Assembly: GCA_947631945.1 (NCBI GenBank)
Contig: CANRNI010000022.1
Location: 1 to 43,526, forward strand
Reading direction: 5' to 3'
DNA length: 43,526 nt
Source of the DNA: an uncultured Clostridia bacterium
GTDB lineage: Bacteria > Bacillota > Clostridia > Oscillospirales > Acutalibacteraceae
The notes under the pieces were generated by a model. It was not told the origin of the DNA. It searched no databases and was given only the letters and a program-made list of their open reading frames with translations. The translations under genes were made by a program, and so were the position numbers. This document shows, in pieces, positions 27,446 through 34,788 of this stretch (positions are counted from its first letter, which is position 1; every line of letters starts with the position of its first letter).

Positions 27446-27476
27446 CGCCGCCTTCTATTATAAAATAACTCTGCCT

Positions 27477-27654
27477 TTAAGGCAATACCGCACAATTAGC
27501 GGCTGCCACCTTTGCCGCGCATCTGTACCGATATTTTCCGTCATTTTTGCCAAAAGCTCCCCCAATACGTCAGTATTCCTGCGTCACTTTTGTCAACCTG
27601 ACGAAAAATCTCATGGCACATCTGCACGACAATAATTATGCGGTATTGCCTTAA
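27477..27654. repeat. MITE-like element, family 1, subtype a, in the V-ATPase leader
   Basis: 178 bp bounded by TTAAGGCAATACCGCA and TGCGGTATTGCCTTAA. It is close to the copy at 8416 but in the opposite orientation relative to plus. The core contains CAAAAGCTCCCCCAATACG and GACGAAAAATCTCATGGC. It lies between atpH and the best candidate promoter. Confidence 0.75.
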
Positions 27655-27686
27655 ATAACATAAACACCAATAAATTTATATATGTT

Positions 27687-27714
27687 ATTATAGTCAATTT
27701 TTAAATCAATTCAA
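27687..27714 (-). promoter_or_regulatory. Candidate promoter of the V/A-ATPase operon
   Basis: On the minus strand TTGAAT (27714-27709), 16 bases, TATAAT (27692-27687). A transcript from here would run through the whole repeat element before atpH. The surrounding AT-rich DNA offers weaker alternatives. Confidence 0.4.
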
Positions 27715-27818
27715 CAGCAAAAATGTATAAATAGGCTATATAAAAAATCTTTTTTTTGTCTATGTTTTTTGTAATTTTTTTCGGCGGAAGTATAACAAAA
27801 CCGCAATCGGCTCAAAGA

Positions 27819-27982
27819 TAGGGCGTATCAAAAAAAATCGGCAATGCGACCGAGAACGAGGGATTTTTTGTCGGATAAGGCGGCTTTTCGCGAAAATACT
27901 TTGTGTATTTCAAGGAAAACCGAAGCGGTACGGCAGATAAAGCCTGTTATTCGGGCATTTTGAGGTTTTTCGGACACGCCTA
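27819..27982. repeat. MITE-like element, family 2, full length
   Basis: TAGGGCGTATC at the left and GACACGCCTA at the right form a short inverted repeat. The interior has ATCGGCAATGCGACCGAGAA and CGCGAAAATACTTTGTGTAT, shared with 18154 and 30788. It lies between the V-ATPase promoter and tRNA-Gly, with no ORF. Confidence 0.7.
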
Positions 27983-28061
27983 AAAAACGAAAATATCCCA
28001 TTATACAAAATTTTATATAAACAAAAAAGTACCTTCCAATGGAAGATACCCTTAATAACTA

Positions 28062-28137
28062 TGGAGCGGATGACGAGGCTCGAACTCGCTACCTCCACCT
28101 TGGCAAGGTGGCGCTCTACCGGATGAGCTACATCCGC
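28062..28137 (-). tRNA. tRNA-Gly (anticodon GCC), CCA encoded
   Basis: On the minus strand the acceptor arms GCGGATG and CATCCGC pair across 7 bp, the D arm reads AGCTC..GAGC, the anticodon arm is CACCT TGCCAAG GTG with GCC at the centre, the T arm carries GTTCGAGCC, and CCA follows discriminator T. 76 bases including CCA. Confidence 0.95.
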
Positions 28138-28185
28138 ACCTAATGTAAAAATATAATAACAGAAAAAAAATGCAATGTCAATACT

Positions 28186-28210
28186 GTTTTAAAAATATTT
28201 TTATATGCGT
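28186..28210. repeat. Left copy of a 25-bp direct repeat flanking the insertion sequence
   Basis: Identical over 25 bases (GTTTTAAAAATATTT...ATGCGT) to 29418-29442. It is read as a target-site duplication of the element at 28212-29417. Confidence 0.75.
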
Positions 28211-28318
28211 TTGTAGTGTTACAATTGATGTGAGACCTCGTAGGAGTAGAAAAAGTGATTGAGATCTGTTAAAATAAGGTTGCAAACAAAATCCAACAGA
28301 AAGGAACTCAATCACTTT

Positions 28319-29284
28319 ATGGACATTGTAGCACAGAGCAAAGAACATTGCAAGAGGTATTTGCCGCACGAAATCAGCACAAAGGAAAACGCAGTCAAGA
28401 CATATCGACAGGTAGGAGACGTGAAATATATCTGCCGCAAATATCATATATCAAAAGCCTCATTGATGCGGTGGAATAAGATATATGACGGAACAAGGGA
28501 GTCATTAATGCCAAAATCTCACAAGCCGCATACGCCTCATCCGAATGCTCATACCGAACAGGAAATAAAGTGGATAAAGGATTATCACCGCCGAAATCCC
28601 GACATTACCGTTTGTGAGCTTTATGGAAAGCTACTGGAAGATAAAGCATATACCCGTCATCCGGGTTCACTCTACCGCGTGTTCGTACAGCTCGGCTTCC
28701 GCAAGAAAGCAGAATCAACCAAGAAGAAAAGCCGTCATCTCGGTAAATATGACACACCGACACAGATTGGTGAAAAGTGGCAGTTGGATGTGAAATATGT
28801 TCCAAATGCCTGCTATGCCGGGAAAGATGAAGAAAGGTTTTACCAATATACAATAATAGACGAGGCTTCACGCGAGCGGTTCATTTTTCCCTATAAGGAG
28901 CAAAGCGGGTACTCAACAGTGGATTTTGTAAAGCGTGCCATTACATATTTCGGATATACGCCAAAGGTTATACAGACCGATAACGGCGGAGAGTTTACAA
29001 ATTTCAAGAAAACGAAAAGAATACATATATTCGATAAATTCTGTTATGAATACGGGATAGGTCACAAACTGATTCGTCCGAGAACTCCTTGGCACAACGG
29101 AAAGGTCGAACGCAGCCACAGAAACGATCAGGAACGCTTCTATAATTTTCTGAGGTTTTATTCATATGATGACTTGCTTGTGCAAATGAAACGGTATATG
29201 AGGCGTTCAAACCGTATTCCGATGTCTGTCCTTGGTTGGAAATCTCCCATAGAAAAACGAACGGAACTTGAGTTATCGTCTTAA
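28319..29284 (+). CDS. DDE transposase with integrase core (IS481/IS1202-like)
   Basis: The 321-residue product has an N-terminal helix-turn-helix (AVKTYRQVGDVKYICRKYHI, SKASLMRW), a second helical block (EIKWIKDYHRRNPDITVCEL) and an rve core with a plausible DDE triad: Asp157 (WQLDVKY), Asp221 (QTDNGGEF) and Glu264 (GKVERSHR), with 42 residues between the last two. The frame is intact. AAAGGA lies 13 bases before the ATG, longer than ideal. The element is flanked by a clean target duplication, so the transposase may still be active. Confidence 0.85.
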   Translation: MDIVAQSKEHCKRYLPHEISTKENAVKTYRQVGDVKYICRKYHISKASLMRWNKIYDGTRESLMPKSHKPHTPHPNAHTEQEIKWIKDYHRRNPDITVCELYGKLLEDKAYTRHPGSLYRVFVQLGFRKKAESTKKKSRHLGKYDTPTQIGEKWQLDVKYVPNACYAGKDEERFYQYTIIDEASRERFIFPYKEQSGYSTVDFVKRAITYFGYTPKVIQTDNGGEFTNFKKTKRIHIFDKFCYEYGIGHKLIRPRTPWHNGKVERSHRNDQERFYNFLRFYSYDDLLVQMKRYMRRSNRIPMSVLGWKSPIEKRTELELSS

Positions 29285-29303
29285 TAGGCGATTTGTCGCG
29301 CCT

Positions 29304-29356
29304 AAAGTTGTGCCGTTTCCGTTCGGGCTCCGCCCTCACTCCAACGGCACAACTTT
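29304..29356. terminator. Long stem-loop at the 3' end of the insertion sequence
   Basis: A 14-bp perfect stem (AAAGTTGTGCCGTT / AACGGCACAACTTT) with a smaller GGGC/GCCC hairpin inside the loop. It could end transposase transcription or block reading in from outside; the T-run is short. Confidence 0.45.
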
Positions 29357-29417
29357 GTTAGTCCAACTTTATTTCGATTTCAACTTTTTTTGGTCTCACA
29401 TCATTGACAAATGAACA

Positions 29418-29442
29418 GTTTTAAAAATATTTTTATATGCGT
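29418..29442. repeat. Right copy of the 25-bp direct repeat flanking the insertion sequence
   Basis: Identical to 28186-28210. It begins immediately after the right TGT end of the element. Confidence 0.75.
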
Positions 29443-29446
29443 GTTG

Positions 29447-29515
29447 AACGTATCCGAAAATCGGCGATATGACCAAGAACGAGGAATTTTTGTCGGACAA
29501 GGCTTTCGTATTTTA
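29447..29515. repeat. Truncated copy of MITE-like family 2
   Basis: GAACGTATCCGAAAATCGG followed by CGATATGACCAAGAACGAGG matches the left half of the family 2 elements; the right half is absent. It lies close to the right target duplication of the insertion sequence. The rest of 29516-29603 is AT-rich with nothing I can identify. Confidence 0.55.
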
Positions 29516-29603
29516 GTGTTATGAAGAATGGGAATTAGCTTATAAAAACCGATTATTATTCTCGCCGTAGGTTATAAATTCAATTAAAAAACGGAATAGT
29601 ATT

Positions 29604-30758
29604 TTACAGAGACTTATTAACCGACTTTTTATCAATTGTTTTATTTATAACCGAAAAAAATTTTTTAATGATTTTATCACAATTGGTGCGTACTTTAAAA
29701 AGAGTAAAAATTTTACTTCTTAAGTAATCAATCAAGGAACAAGCTATGTAGACAATTAAAGCATAACCTACAGCCATCACCAAAAGTATGTACCACGGTC
29801 TGTCAAAATAAGGCTCAAAATGCTTTAATATAAAAGCTTGTTTTACACAACTATGTTCACTTATAAGATATACACCGAAAGCCAATGGAGATAATTTAAA
29901 GATAATCTTTTTTAGGCGTTTTATATTAAGCCTTGCAAAAAATACAAAAAGGCAGACGGCTCCAATTACAATGAGAGGAGAATTGTAAGTAATAAACATA
30001 TTACTATTTATTTCAAAATCCAATGAAACCCTTGAATCAAAATATATGAGTACAGATTTGGAAAAACAAGCGGCCGTGGCACAAACCAAATATATAATAA
30101 GCAGCTTATATTGTTTTATTGATGAAAAATCATCAAAATATAATTTAATATACGCGCCTATGATGTATAACGCGATAAGCCACATTGTACTGTATCCGTC
30201 ATTAAGATTAAAAATATCTCCTCCCATATAATTTGCAAAGGGCATAATGGCTGAAAACAAAATAAAAATTCCTATAATCAGAGCAAAATGCGTCCGTTTT
30301 GAAATATCATTAACAATTTTATTTAAAAACGGAATTAGGAAAAACAGCGCAAAATAAGATGTAAAATACCAATATTGCTTACTTATGACGGGAAAAAATG
30401 AAAAAAGGAACTCACCGTTTCCTACACGTATGCTTGGAACAAAAAATTTAAATATAACCGAAAATAAAACAGAATAAAGAAAAACCTGTAGCCAAATTTC
30501 AAAAATTCTTGAAACACGCCATTTTGATTTTACACACACAAAGCCTGTTATTAAAGCATAAAGATTTACAGCGCCGTAACAGGCGCACTCAACAAACCAT
30601 ACCGCGCTGCTTCCGGAAAACGGCTCGGGGGGGGGTAGACTATCCAGTATACCGCCGTGACCGAGACAATGAAGCATTACAATCATAAACATGGATACTA
30701 TTCTTAAAAGTTCAATACCTACGTTCCGTTCTTTGACTAAATGATTATTATTGTCCAT
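29604..30758 (-). CDS. Acyltransferase 3 family integral membrane protein
   Basis: The 384-residue polytopic protein has about ten TM segments. The N-terminal block NVGIELLRIVSMFMIVMLHC contains the conserved Arg and active-site His of the OafA/WecH-type family, which O-acetylates surface polysaccharides, peptidoglycan or lipids. GGGAG lies 5 bases before the ATG. Codons for LPPPEP contain nine consecutive C (plus strand G at 30627-30635), the longest G/C homopolymer noticed in the window and a possible slippage site. It stands alone between two family 2 repeats and may be part of a variable locus. Confidence 0.82.
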   Translation of the reverse strand: MDNNNHLVKERNVGIELLRIVSMFMIVMLHCLGHGGILDSLPPPEPFSGSSAVWFVECACYGAVNLYALITGFVCVKSKWRVSRIFEIWLQVFLYSVLFSVIFKFFVPSIRVGNGEFLFSFFPVISKQYWYFTSYFALFFLIPFLNKIVNDISKRTHFALIIGIFILFSAIMPFANYMGGDIFNLNDGYSTMWLIALYIIGAYIKLYFDDFSSIKQYKLLIIYLVCATAACFSKSVLIYFDSRVSLDFEINSNMFITYNSPLIVIGAVCLFVFFARLNIKRLKKIIFKLSPLAFGVYLISEHSCVKQAFILKHFEPYFDRPWYILLVMAVGYALIVYIACSLIDYLRSKIFTLFKVRTNCDKIIKKFFSVINKTIDKKSVNKSL

Positions 30759-30787
30759 AAAAACTCCCGTTCAATATAAATTTCGAT

Positions 30788-30949
30788 TAGGGCATATTTG
30801 AAAATCGGCAATGTGACCAAGAATGAGGGATTTTTTTGTCAAAAAAAGACTTTTTCGCGGAAATATTTTGTGTATTTCAAGGAAAATCAACGCGGTATGA
30901 CGAAAGCCCTCGTTATTTCTGACATTTTGGTGTTTTCAGATACGCCCTA
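30788..30949. repeat. MITE-like element, family 2, full length
   Basis: TAGGGCATATTTGAAAA at one end and TTTTCAGATACGCCCTA at the other form the terminal inverted repeat. The interior matches 18154 and 27819. It lies just upstream of the acyltransferase gene, between it and the GNAT gene. Confidence 0.7.
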
Positions 30950-31029
30950 ATTCTAACAGAAAAAACAGAAGTAGTCAACGGTTTTATTATTTTTATTTGC
31001 CGCAGGCAATACCGAACAAAGTCCGGCAA

Positions 31030-32034
31030 TTATTTGCAGAAATCTTTATTCGGTATTGTTTGTATATTTTTTACCATTTTAAAAAATTCGCCGTTTTTAT
31101 CGGAATCGGTTTTTATTATATCAAAGCCGAGCTTTTTATATATATGCAGAGCGGATTGATTATCGGTATTCACTCCGAGCGATATTTCTCCGTAATCCAT
31201 TCGCCTTGCTTTATTTATAACAAATTCGGCTGTTTCCGTACCGATTCCTTTATTTCTGTATTCCTTTTTAACAATCAGTCTTGAGAGATATGCACGCCGG
31301 CCTTTTATCGTATAATCGGGGTCGCCGTTTTCTGTTACGAGGTCGCACTCACCGATAAATTCCCCGTCTTGACTGTATACAAATACAAGTCTTGTCCCGT
31401 TTTCGATTTGCCTTTTAAAATCCTCCGTATACGGGCATTTTTCCATATTCCAAATATTTGAGCACTTATGATATTCGCTTATATCAATCTGCCTTATATG
31501 ATTTTCCATGCGGTAATACTTCAAATTCTCGTTTTCGGGTACGCGTCCGAGTTTTTCATATACCGATTTGTCAAACGCTATCTCTTTCATTCCGATTTTT
31601 TGCATAACTCTGCCCGAGCCGACGTTTTCGGCGATATGCGCCGCTTCGACAGCCGCGATGTTGACTTCGTTAAACAGAAAATTTACGACGGCTCCGGCGG
31701 CTTCTGTCATTATGCCTCTGTTCCAGTATTCGCTGTCAATCTGCCAGCCAAGCCCCGCAGTTTCGTCAACGATTCTGCCGACTTCTATATTTCCTATAAC
31801 CCTGCCTTCAAATATTATCGCCCAGTGATATTTGTCGATTTTTTCACATTGCTCCGCCCACATTTTACAGAGCGCTTTCGTTTCCTTTATGTTTTTATGG
31901 GTTGACCATGTAACATACCGCGCGACCTCCTCTTTTGAGGCATATTTATATATATCGCGGTAATCGCTTTTCTTGATTTTACGCAGCAGAAGCCTTTGCG
32001 TTTTTAAAGGCTGTGTGCCTTTATGCGTCAGCAT
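31030..32034 (-). CDS. Two-domain GNAT acetyltransferase
   Basis: The 334-residue product is a fusion of two acetyl-CoA-dependent N-acetyltransferase domains. Residues ~8-175 resemble RimJ/RimL-type enzymes (TQRLLLRKIKKSDYRDIYKY, then WNRGIMTEA as the acetyl-CoA loop, AENVGSGRVMQKIGM). Residues ~185-325 are a second GNAT with YRNKGIGTETAEFVI and NQSALHIYKKLGF. Both cofactor loops look intact. GGAGGAAAAGAAA precedes the ATG, and the start overlaps the end of the peptidase E-like gene by 14 bases, so the two are coupled. Substrates are unknown; self-resistance or small-molecule acetylation are possibilities. Confidence 0.85.
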   Translation of the reverse strand: MLTHKGTQPLKTQRLLLRKIKKSDYRDIYKYASKEEVARYVTWSTHKNIKETKALCKMWAEQCEKIDKYHWAIIFEGRVIGNIEVGRIVDETAGLGWQIDSEYWNRGIMTEAAGAVVNFLFNEVNIAAVEAAHIAENVGSGRVMQKIGMKEIAFDKSVYEKLGRVPENENLKYYRMENHIRQIDISEYHKCSNIWNMEKCPYTEDFKRQIENGTRLVFVYSQDGEFIGECDLVTENGDPDYTIKGRRAYLSRLIVKKEYRNKGIGTETAEFVINKARRMDYGEISLGVNTDNQSALHIYKKLGFDIIKTDSDKNGEFFKMVKNIQTIPNKDFCK

Positions 32035-32833
32035 TTTCTTTTCCTCCCGTTATTTCCAATAAATCTTTAAGCTTTTTGAATTTTTCGGATTTGTCAATTT
32101 CTTCCTCAATATATTCGTTTCCATGCCAATATGTTTTCAGTCCGTAGCCATTCGGACTGCTTGCCAAAAGTCTGTATTTACCGTCGATAATTTCAATGGC
32201 GGCGCAGTTTGACGCCGCGATACCGACAAGGCCGCCGTCTTTTAATTGTTCCTTTGTACTTGAGAGCCGCCCTTCTTCGTTGCAGTGCGGAGTAAAATGA
32301 GCGCGGATAAATCCCAATCCGTCTATTTTGCCGAGTCCCGAAGCTTTCCCCTCATAATGAAAACCGTAAGAATCGGAATTGCAAGTTTTAAACCAACAGT
32401 TCGCTCCCGCAGAGACTCCGCAAAGCACCTTGCCGTCGAGCCACGCCTTATACAGAACCTTATCAAAACCCGTTTTTCTCCATAAATCAAGCATAATAAC
32501 GGTATCTCCGCCGCCTTCATAGATTATATCCGCCCACTCAACCGCCTTGTTTACTTTTTCGGGACGGTTTAAATTCTTCGCTTTAAGCGTTTCGCAGGCA
32601 CAGCCGTACATTCCGCCGTAAATGTCTCTCATAGCAGTAAAATAAATCTCTTCTCTTTCGGGCAATGGCTGGGAATGGGCAATAAGAAGAAAATTAGGGC
32701 GTTCCTTGCCGGTCAAACGTATAATTTCTCTGTCGATTTCGCCCGTTTCATAAGGATATCGCGTACCGTCCGATTTAATTCTTCCGTTCTCCCCTCCGCC
32801 GATTGCCACAATTTTTCTTTCCGTCTTTTTCAT
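32021..32833 (-). CDS. Peptidase E-like protein (family S51, class I glutamine amidotransferase fold)
   Basis: The 270-residue cytosolic product has KIVAIGGGENG at the N-terminus, the strand and turn IIYEGGGDTVIMLDLW, and the nucleophile elbow LCGVSAGANCWF with Ser as in dipeptidase E. Family members cleave Asp-X dipeptides or process cyanophycin-like products. The ATG at 32833 has GGGAGG 10 bases upstream. It is the first main gene after a leader region with a strong promoter and an attenuator-like hairpin, and is coupled to the GNAT gene. Confidence 0.82.
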   Translation of the reverse strand: MKKTERKIVAIGGGENGRIKSDGTRYPYETGEIDREIIRLTGKERPNFLLIAHSQPLPEREEIYFTAMRDIYGGMYGCACETLKAKNLNRPEKVNKAVEWADIIYEGGGDTVIMLDLWRKTGFDKVLYKAWLDGKVLCGVSAGANCWFKTCNSDSYGFHYEGKASGLGKIDGLGFIRAHFTPHCNEEGRLSSTKEQLKDGGLVGIAASNCAAIEIIDGKYRLLASSPNGYGLKTYWHGNEYIEEEIDKSEKFKKLKDLLEITGGKENADA

Positions 32834-32870
32834 ACAATTCGTACCTCCCAAAAGATATAAAATAGAATAA

Positions 32871-32907
32871 AAACAAAAAAACCGCCGACGAAATGTTCAT
32901 CAGCGGT
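32871..32907 (-). terminator. Attenuator-like terminator in the peptidase E leader
   Basis: On the minus strand ACCGCTGA (32907-32900) pairs with TCGGCGGT (32888-32881), one mismatch, followed by seven T. It lies between the leader ORF and the peptidase gene's ribosome site, so termination here would silence the operon. Confidence 0.6.
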
Positions 32908-32929
32908 TTTAATACGTTTTACAGAAAAA

Positions 32930-33022
32930 CTACCTTTCCGATAATGAACACAGCAAAAACGTTCCATACGCGGTGCGCATAGAATCGTTTCTTCTGTCGA
33001 GTTCAAAACGGATATCGTTCAT
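32930..33022 (-). CDS. Short leader ORF (30 codons) ahead of peptidase E
   Basis: The frame encodes MNDIRFELDRRND then SMRTAYGTFLLCSLSER. A single-base slip at the T run after GGAACG would instead give an ending like FAVFIIGKVVFL, a tail I think I have met in other clostridial leader ORFs, though I cannot verify this. It overlaps a second mini-ORF (MKGNYLYINYERYPF, minus 33053-33006). Near-repeats flank it: GAAAGGTAATTATCTGTA (33048-33031) and GGAAAGGTAGTTTTTCTGTA (32939-32920). The ribosome site is poor. It may be a regulatory leader peptide or just part of a structured RNA. Confidence 0.4.
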   Translation of the reverse strand: MNDIRFELDRRNDSMRTAYGTFLLCSLSER

Positions 33023-33061
33023 AATTTATATACAGATAATTACCTTTCATAAATTTACAGC

Positions 33062-33090
33062 ATTATAACGCCGAAAAAACGGATTGTCAA
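33062..33090 (-). promoter_or_regulatory. Consensus sigma-A promoter of the peptidase E operon
   Basis: On the minus strand TTGACA (33090-33085), 17 bases, TATAAT (33067-33062), a perfect match in both boxes. Transcription would start near 33054, giving a ~220-base leader that contains the short ORF and the attenuator-like hairpin. Confidence 0.85.
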
Positions 33091-33166
33091 GAGGTTTTAA
33101 ATAAATTCTTATATTTCAGCGTTATTTTTTTCTTTAGGGCGCGTCTGTTAAAGAGTAAAATCAATA

Positions 33167-34228
33167 CTATGCTTTACATTTTTTCGCAGTATTGTATTTG
33201 TTTCCTGCCTCGAGGATCATCACGGCACACATCATAAGCAGAGCTGCGGACGACGGAGCGGAGTACGACCAAAGTACGGGCGCGGGGGAAGACACGGAAA
33301 CAGAAATATCGACGAATCGCAGTATTATCCATGTGATTATATATGTGACGGCGGCGTTGACAATGCGGAAAAGCATATACTCGCTTATTTTTATTCCGCA
33401 TTTTTTTATACTCGGCAAAAGCTGACACATTACGCATATTCCGCCGAATGAGATTGCCGCCGCCGCGAAAGGAATCCCTCCTATTTTTACCGCCTCTGTA
33501 ATTCCCGATGTGACCTCCGACAAAGCGTCAAAAATACATACTGCCGTTTCGCTGCCGATAAACGGTCTTACAAGCCCCGAAACCGCCGAAAACGCGAGAA
33601 CCCATCCGCATACCGACAGTATACCGTCCGTCGCGGAGACAATCGACGACGAAAGAGCGTCGGAAAATTTTAAATTTTCGGTATGGCGAGGATTTTTTAT
33701 ATTTTCATCTTTAAACGAAAAAAGCGAATACACGGTTCCCACAATAAGCGACGACAGCAGAACGGCGACAAGCATTACATATCCGGCTTTCTGCGAGCCC
33801 AGCATCATTCCGCCGGCGGCGGTTACTATAAACGCGGGGCCCGCGTTCACACAGAATGAAAACATTCTCTTCGCCCGGTTTTTTGTTATACTCCCCGTTT
33901 CATACATTTGAGCAATCATTCTCGCCCCGACCGGATATCCCCCGATGAAGCCGAAAAATACAGCGGAGAAGCATATACCCGGCAGTCTGAACAACTTGTT
34001 CATAAATGGTGCGGCAAAACGCTCCGTTTTTGCGAAAACGCCCGAATTAAGCGCGAACGACGATAACGCCATAAACGGGAACAGCGACGGGATAAGTATT
34101 TCGCCGCAGACGGAAAGTCCCTCTCCGACAGCGTCGGTAACTTCAGTACGTTTTATAAGGAATCCCGCGCCGATTGCCATAACGGCGGCAAGCGCAAAAA
34201 CATATTTTAATTTTTTCATTTTTTTCAT
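33167..34228 (-). CDS. ylbJ: YlbJ-like sporulation membrane protein (nucleoside-recognition domain)
   Basis: The 353-residue protein has about eight TM segments in two related halves. The first half carries LIPSLFPFMALSSF and the Gly-rich FFGFIGGYPVGARMIAQMYE; the second has FGGICVMCQLLPSIKKCGI, the arrangement of SpmA/YlbJ-type proteins. In Bacillus, YlbJ is a SigE-dependent protein needed for normal spore formation. GGAGAG lies 7 bases before the first ATG. It is divergent from yqfC, another SigE-associated gene, across a 226-base gap with repeat remnants. The transported ligand is unknown. Confidence 0.78.
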   Translation of the reverse strand: MKKMKKLKYVFALAAVMAIGAGFLIKRTEVTDAVGEGLSVCGEILIPSLFPFMALSSFALNSGVFAKTERFAAPFMNKLFRLPGICFSAVFFGFIGGYPVGARMIAQMYETGSITKNRAKRMFSFCVNAGPAFIVTAAGGMMLGSQKAGYVMLVAVLLSSLIVGTVYSLFSFKDENIKNPRHTENLKFSDALSSSIVSATDGILSVCGWVLAFSAVSGLVRPFIGSETAVCIFDALSEVTSGITEAVKIGGIPFAAAAISFGGICVMCQLLPSIKKCGIKISEYMLFRIVNAAVTYIITWIILRFVDISVSVSSPAPVLWSYSAPSSAALLMMCAVMILEAGNKYNTAKKCKA

Positions 34229-34250
34229 TCAAAATCTCTCCGCAAAAATA

Positions 34251-34330
34251 TGTACGTCAATACCGCTTGGATTTTGTTATGCAGACGCGCGGCAGATGCG
34301 CCGGCCGCTATTGTGCGGTGATGCCGTACA
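34251..34330. repeat. Degenerate family 1 (subtype a) MITE remnant
   Basis: Scrambled pieces resembling the subtype a arm (CAGACGCGCGGCAGATGCGCC, then TATTGTGCGGTGATGCC) lie between ylbJ and yqfC, with no intact terminal repeat pair. Confidence 0.35.
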
Positions 34331-34395
34331 ATCCATAATATGATACTTGACTTACGTTTATGGCATTTATTGGATTAATTTTACATATGTTATTT

Positions 34396-34425
34396 TAGGG
34401 AATCACTGAATAAATCACGCCTAAA
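34396..34425. repeat. Terminal fragment of a family 1 (subtype b) element
   Basis: AGGGAATCACTGAATAAATC plus ACGCCT matches one terminus of the subtype b elements; the rest is missing. It lies 30 bases before yqfC. Confidence 0.5.
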
Positions 34426-34454
34426 GATTTTTTGAAGGGAACATACGGTTTTTT

Positions 34455-34733
34455 ATGAAAAAGAAAAAAGAAGCTTTCGCGAAAAAGCTCGCCGACGAAT
34501 TACAATTTCCCGAAACTGCCGTTACGGACACTTTTCATATTGAATTTACGGGAGGTTCGGACGTTACCGTGGAGGGCTGCAAGGGCGTTGTGGAATACTC
34601 CGAAGACGTTATCGCTCTCAACCTCGGCAAAAACGTATTGAGATTCAGAGGAGCGAATCTCGAAATTTCCGTATTTTCGGGAGAACAGGCAGTAATTAAA
34701 GGCGATATAGCGATAATGGAATTTTCATCATAA
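34455..34733 (+). CDS. yqfC: Sporulation protein YqfC
   Basis: The 92-residue product has the YabP/YqfC features: KLADELQFPETAV at the N-terminus, a central VEGCKGVVEYSEDVIALNLGK and a beta-rich C-terminus (FRGANLEISVFSGEQAVIKG). YabP-like proteins act in the mother cell. GAAGGG lies ~14 bases upstream of the ATG, a loose spacing. yqfD follows 55 bases later, the conserved clostridial pair. Confidence 0.85.
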   Translation: MKKKKEAFAKKLADELQFPETAVTDTFHIEFTGGSDVTVEGCKGVVEYSEDVIALNLGKNVLRFRGANLEISVFSGEQAVIKGDIAIMEFSS

Positions 34734-34788
34734 AAAAGCGCTAATCGGGCAATACTTTTTGACAGCTCGGAATCGGACGGGGATAGTA

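Larger units (their letters stand above)
28212..29417 (+). mobile_element. Complete insertion sequence with DDE transposase
   Basis: The element is about 1.2 kb. Its ends begin TGT and share the inner inverted repeat TGATGTGAGACC (28226-28237) and GGTCTCACATCA (29392-29403); the outer ~14 bases match only partly. Exact 25-bp duplications flank it. A 14-bp perfect stem (29304-29317 with 29343-29356) lies between the transposase stop and the right end. The single transposase and TGT ends suggest the IS481/IS3-type superfamily, and the long target duplication recalls the IS1202 group. Confidence 0.8.
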
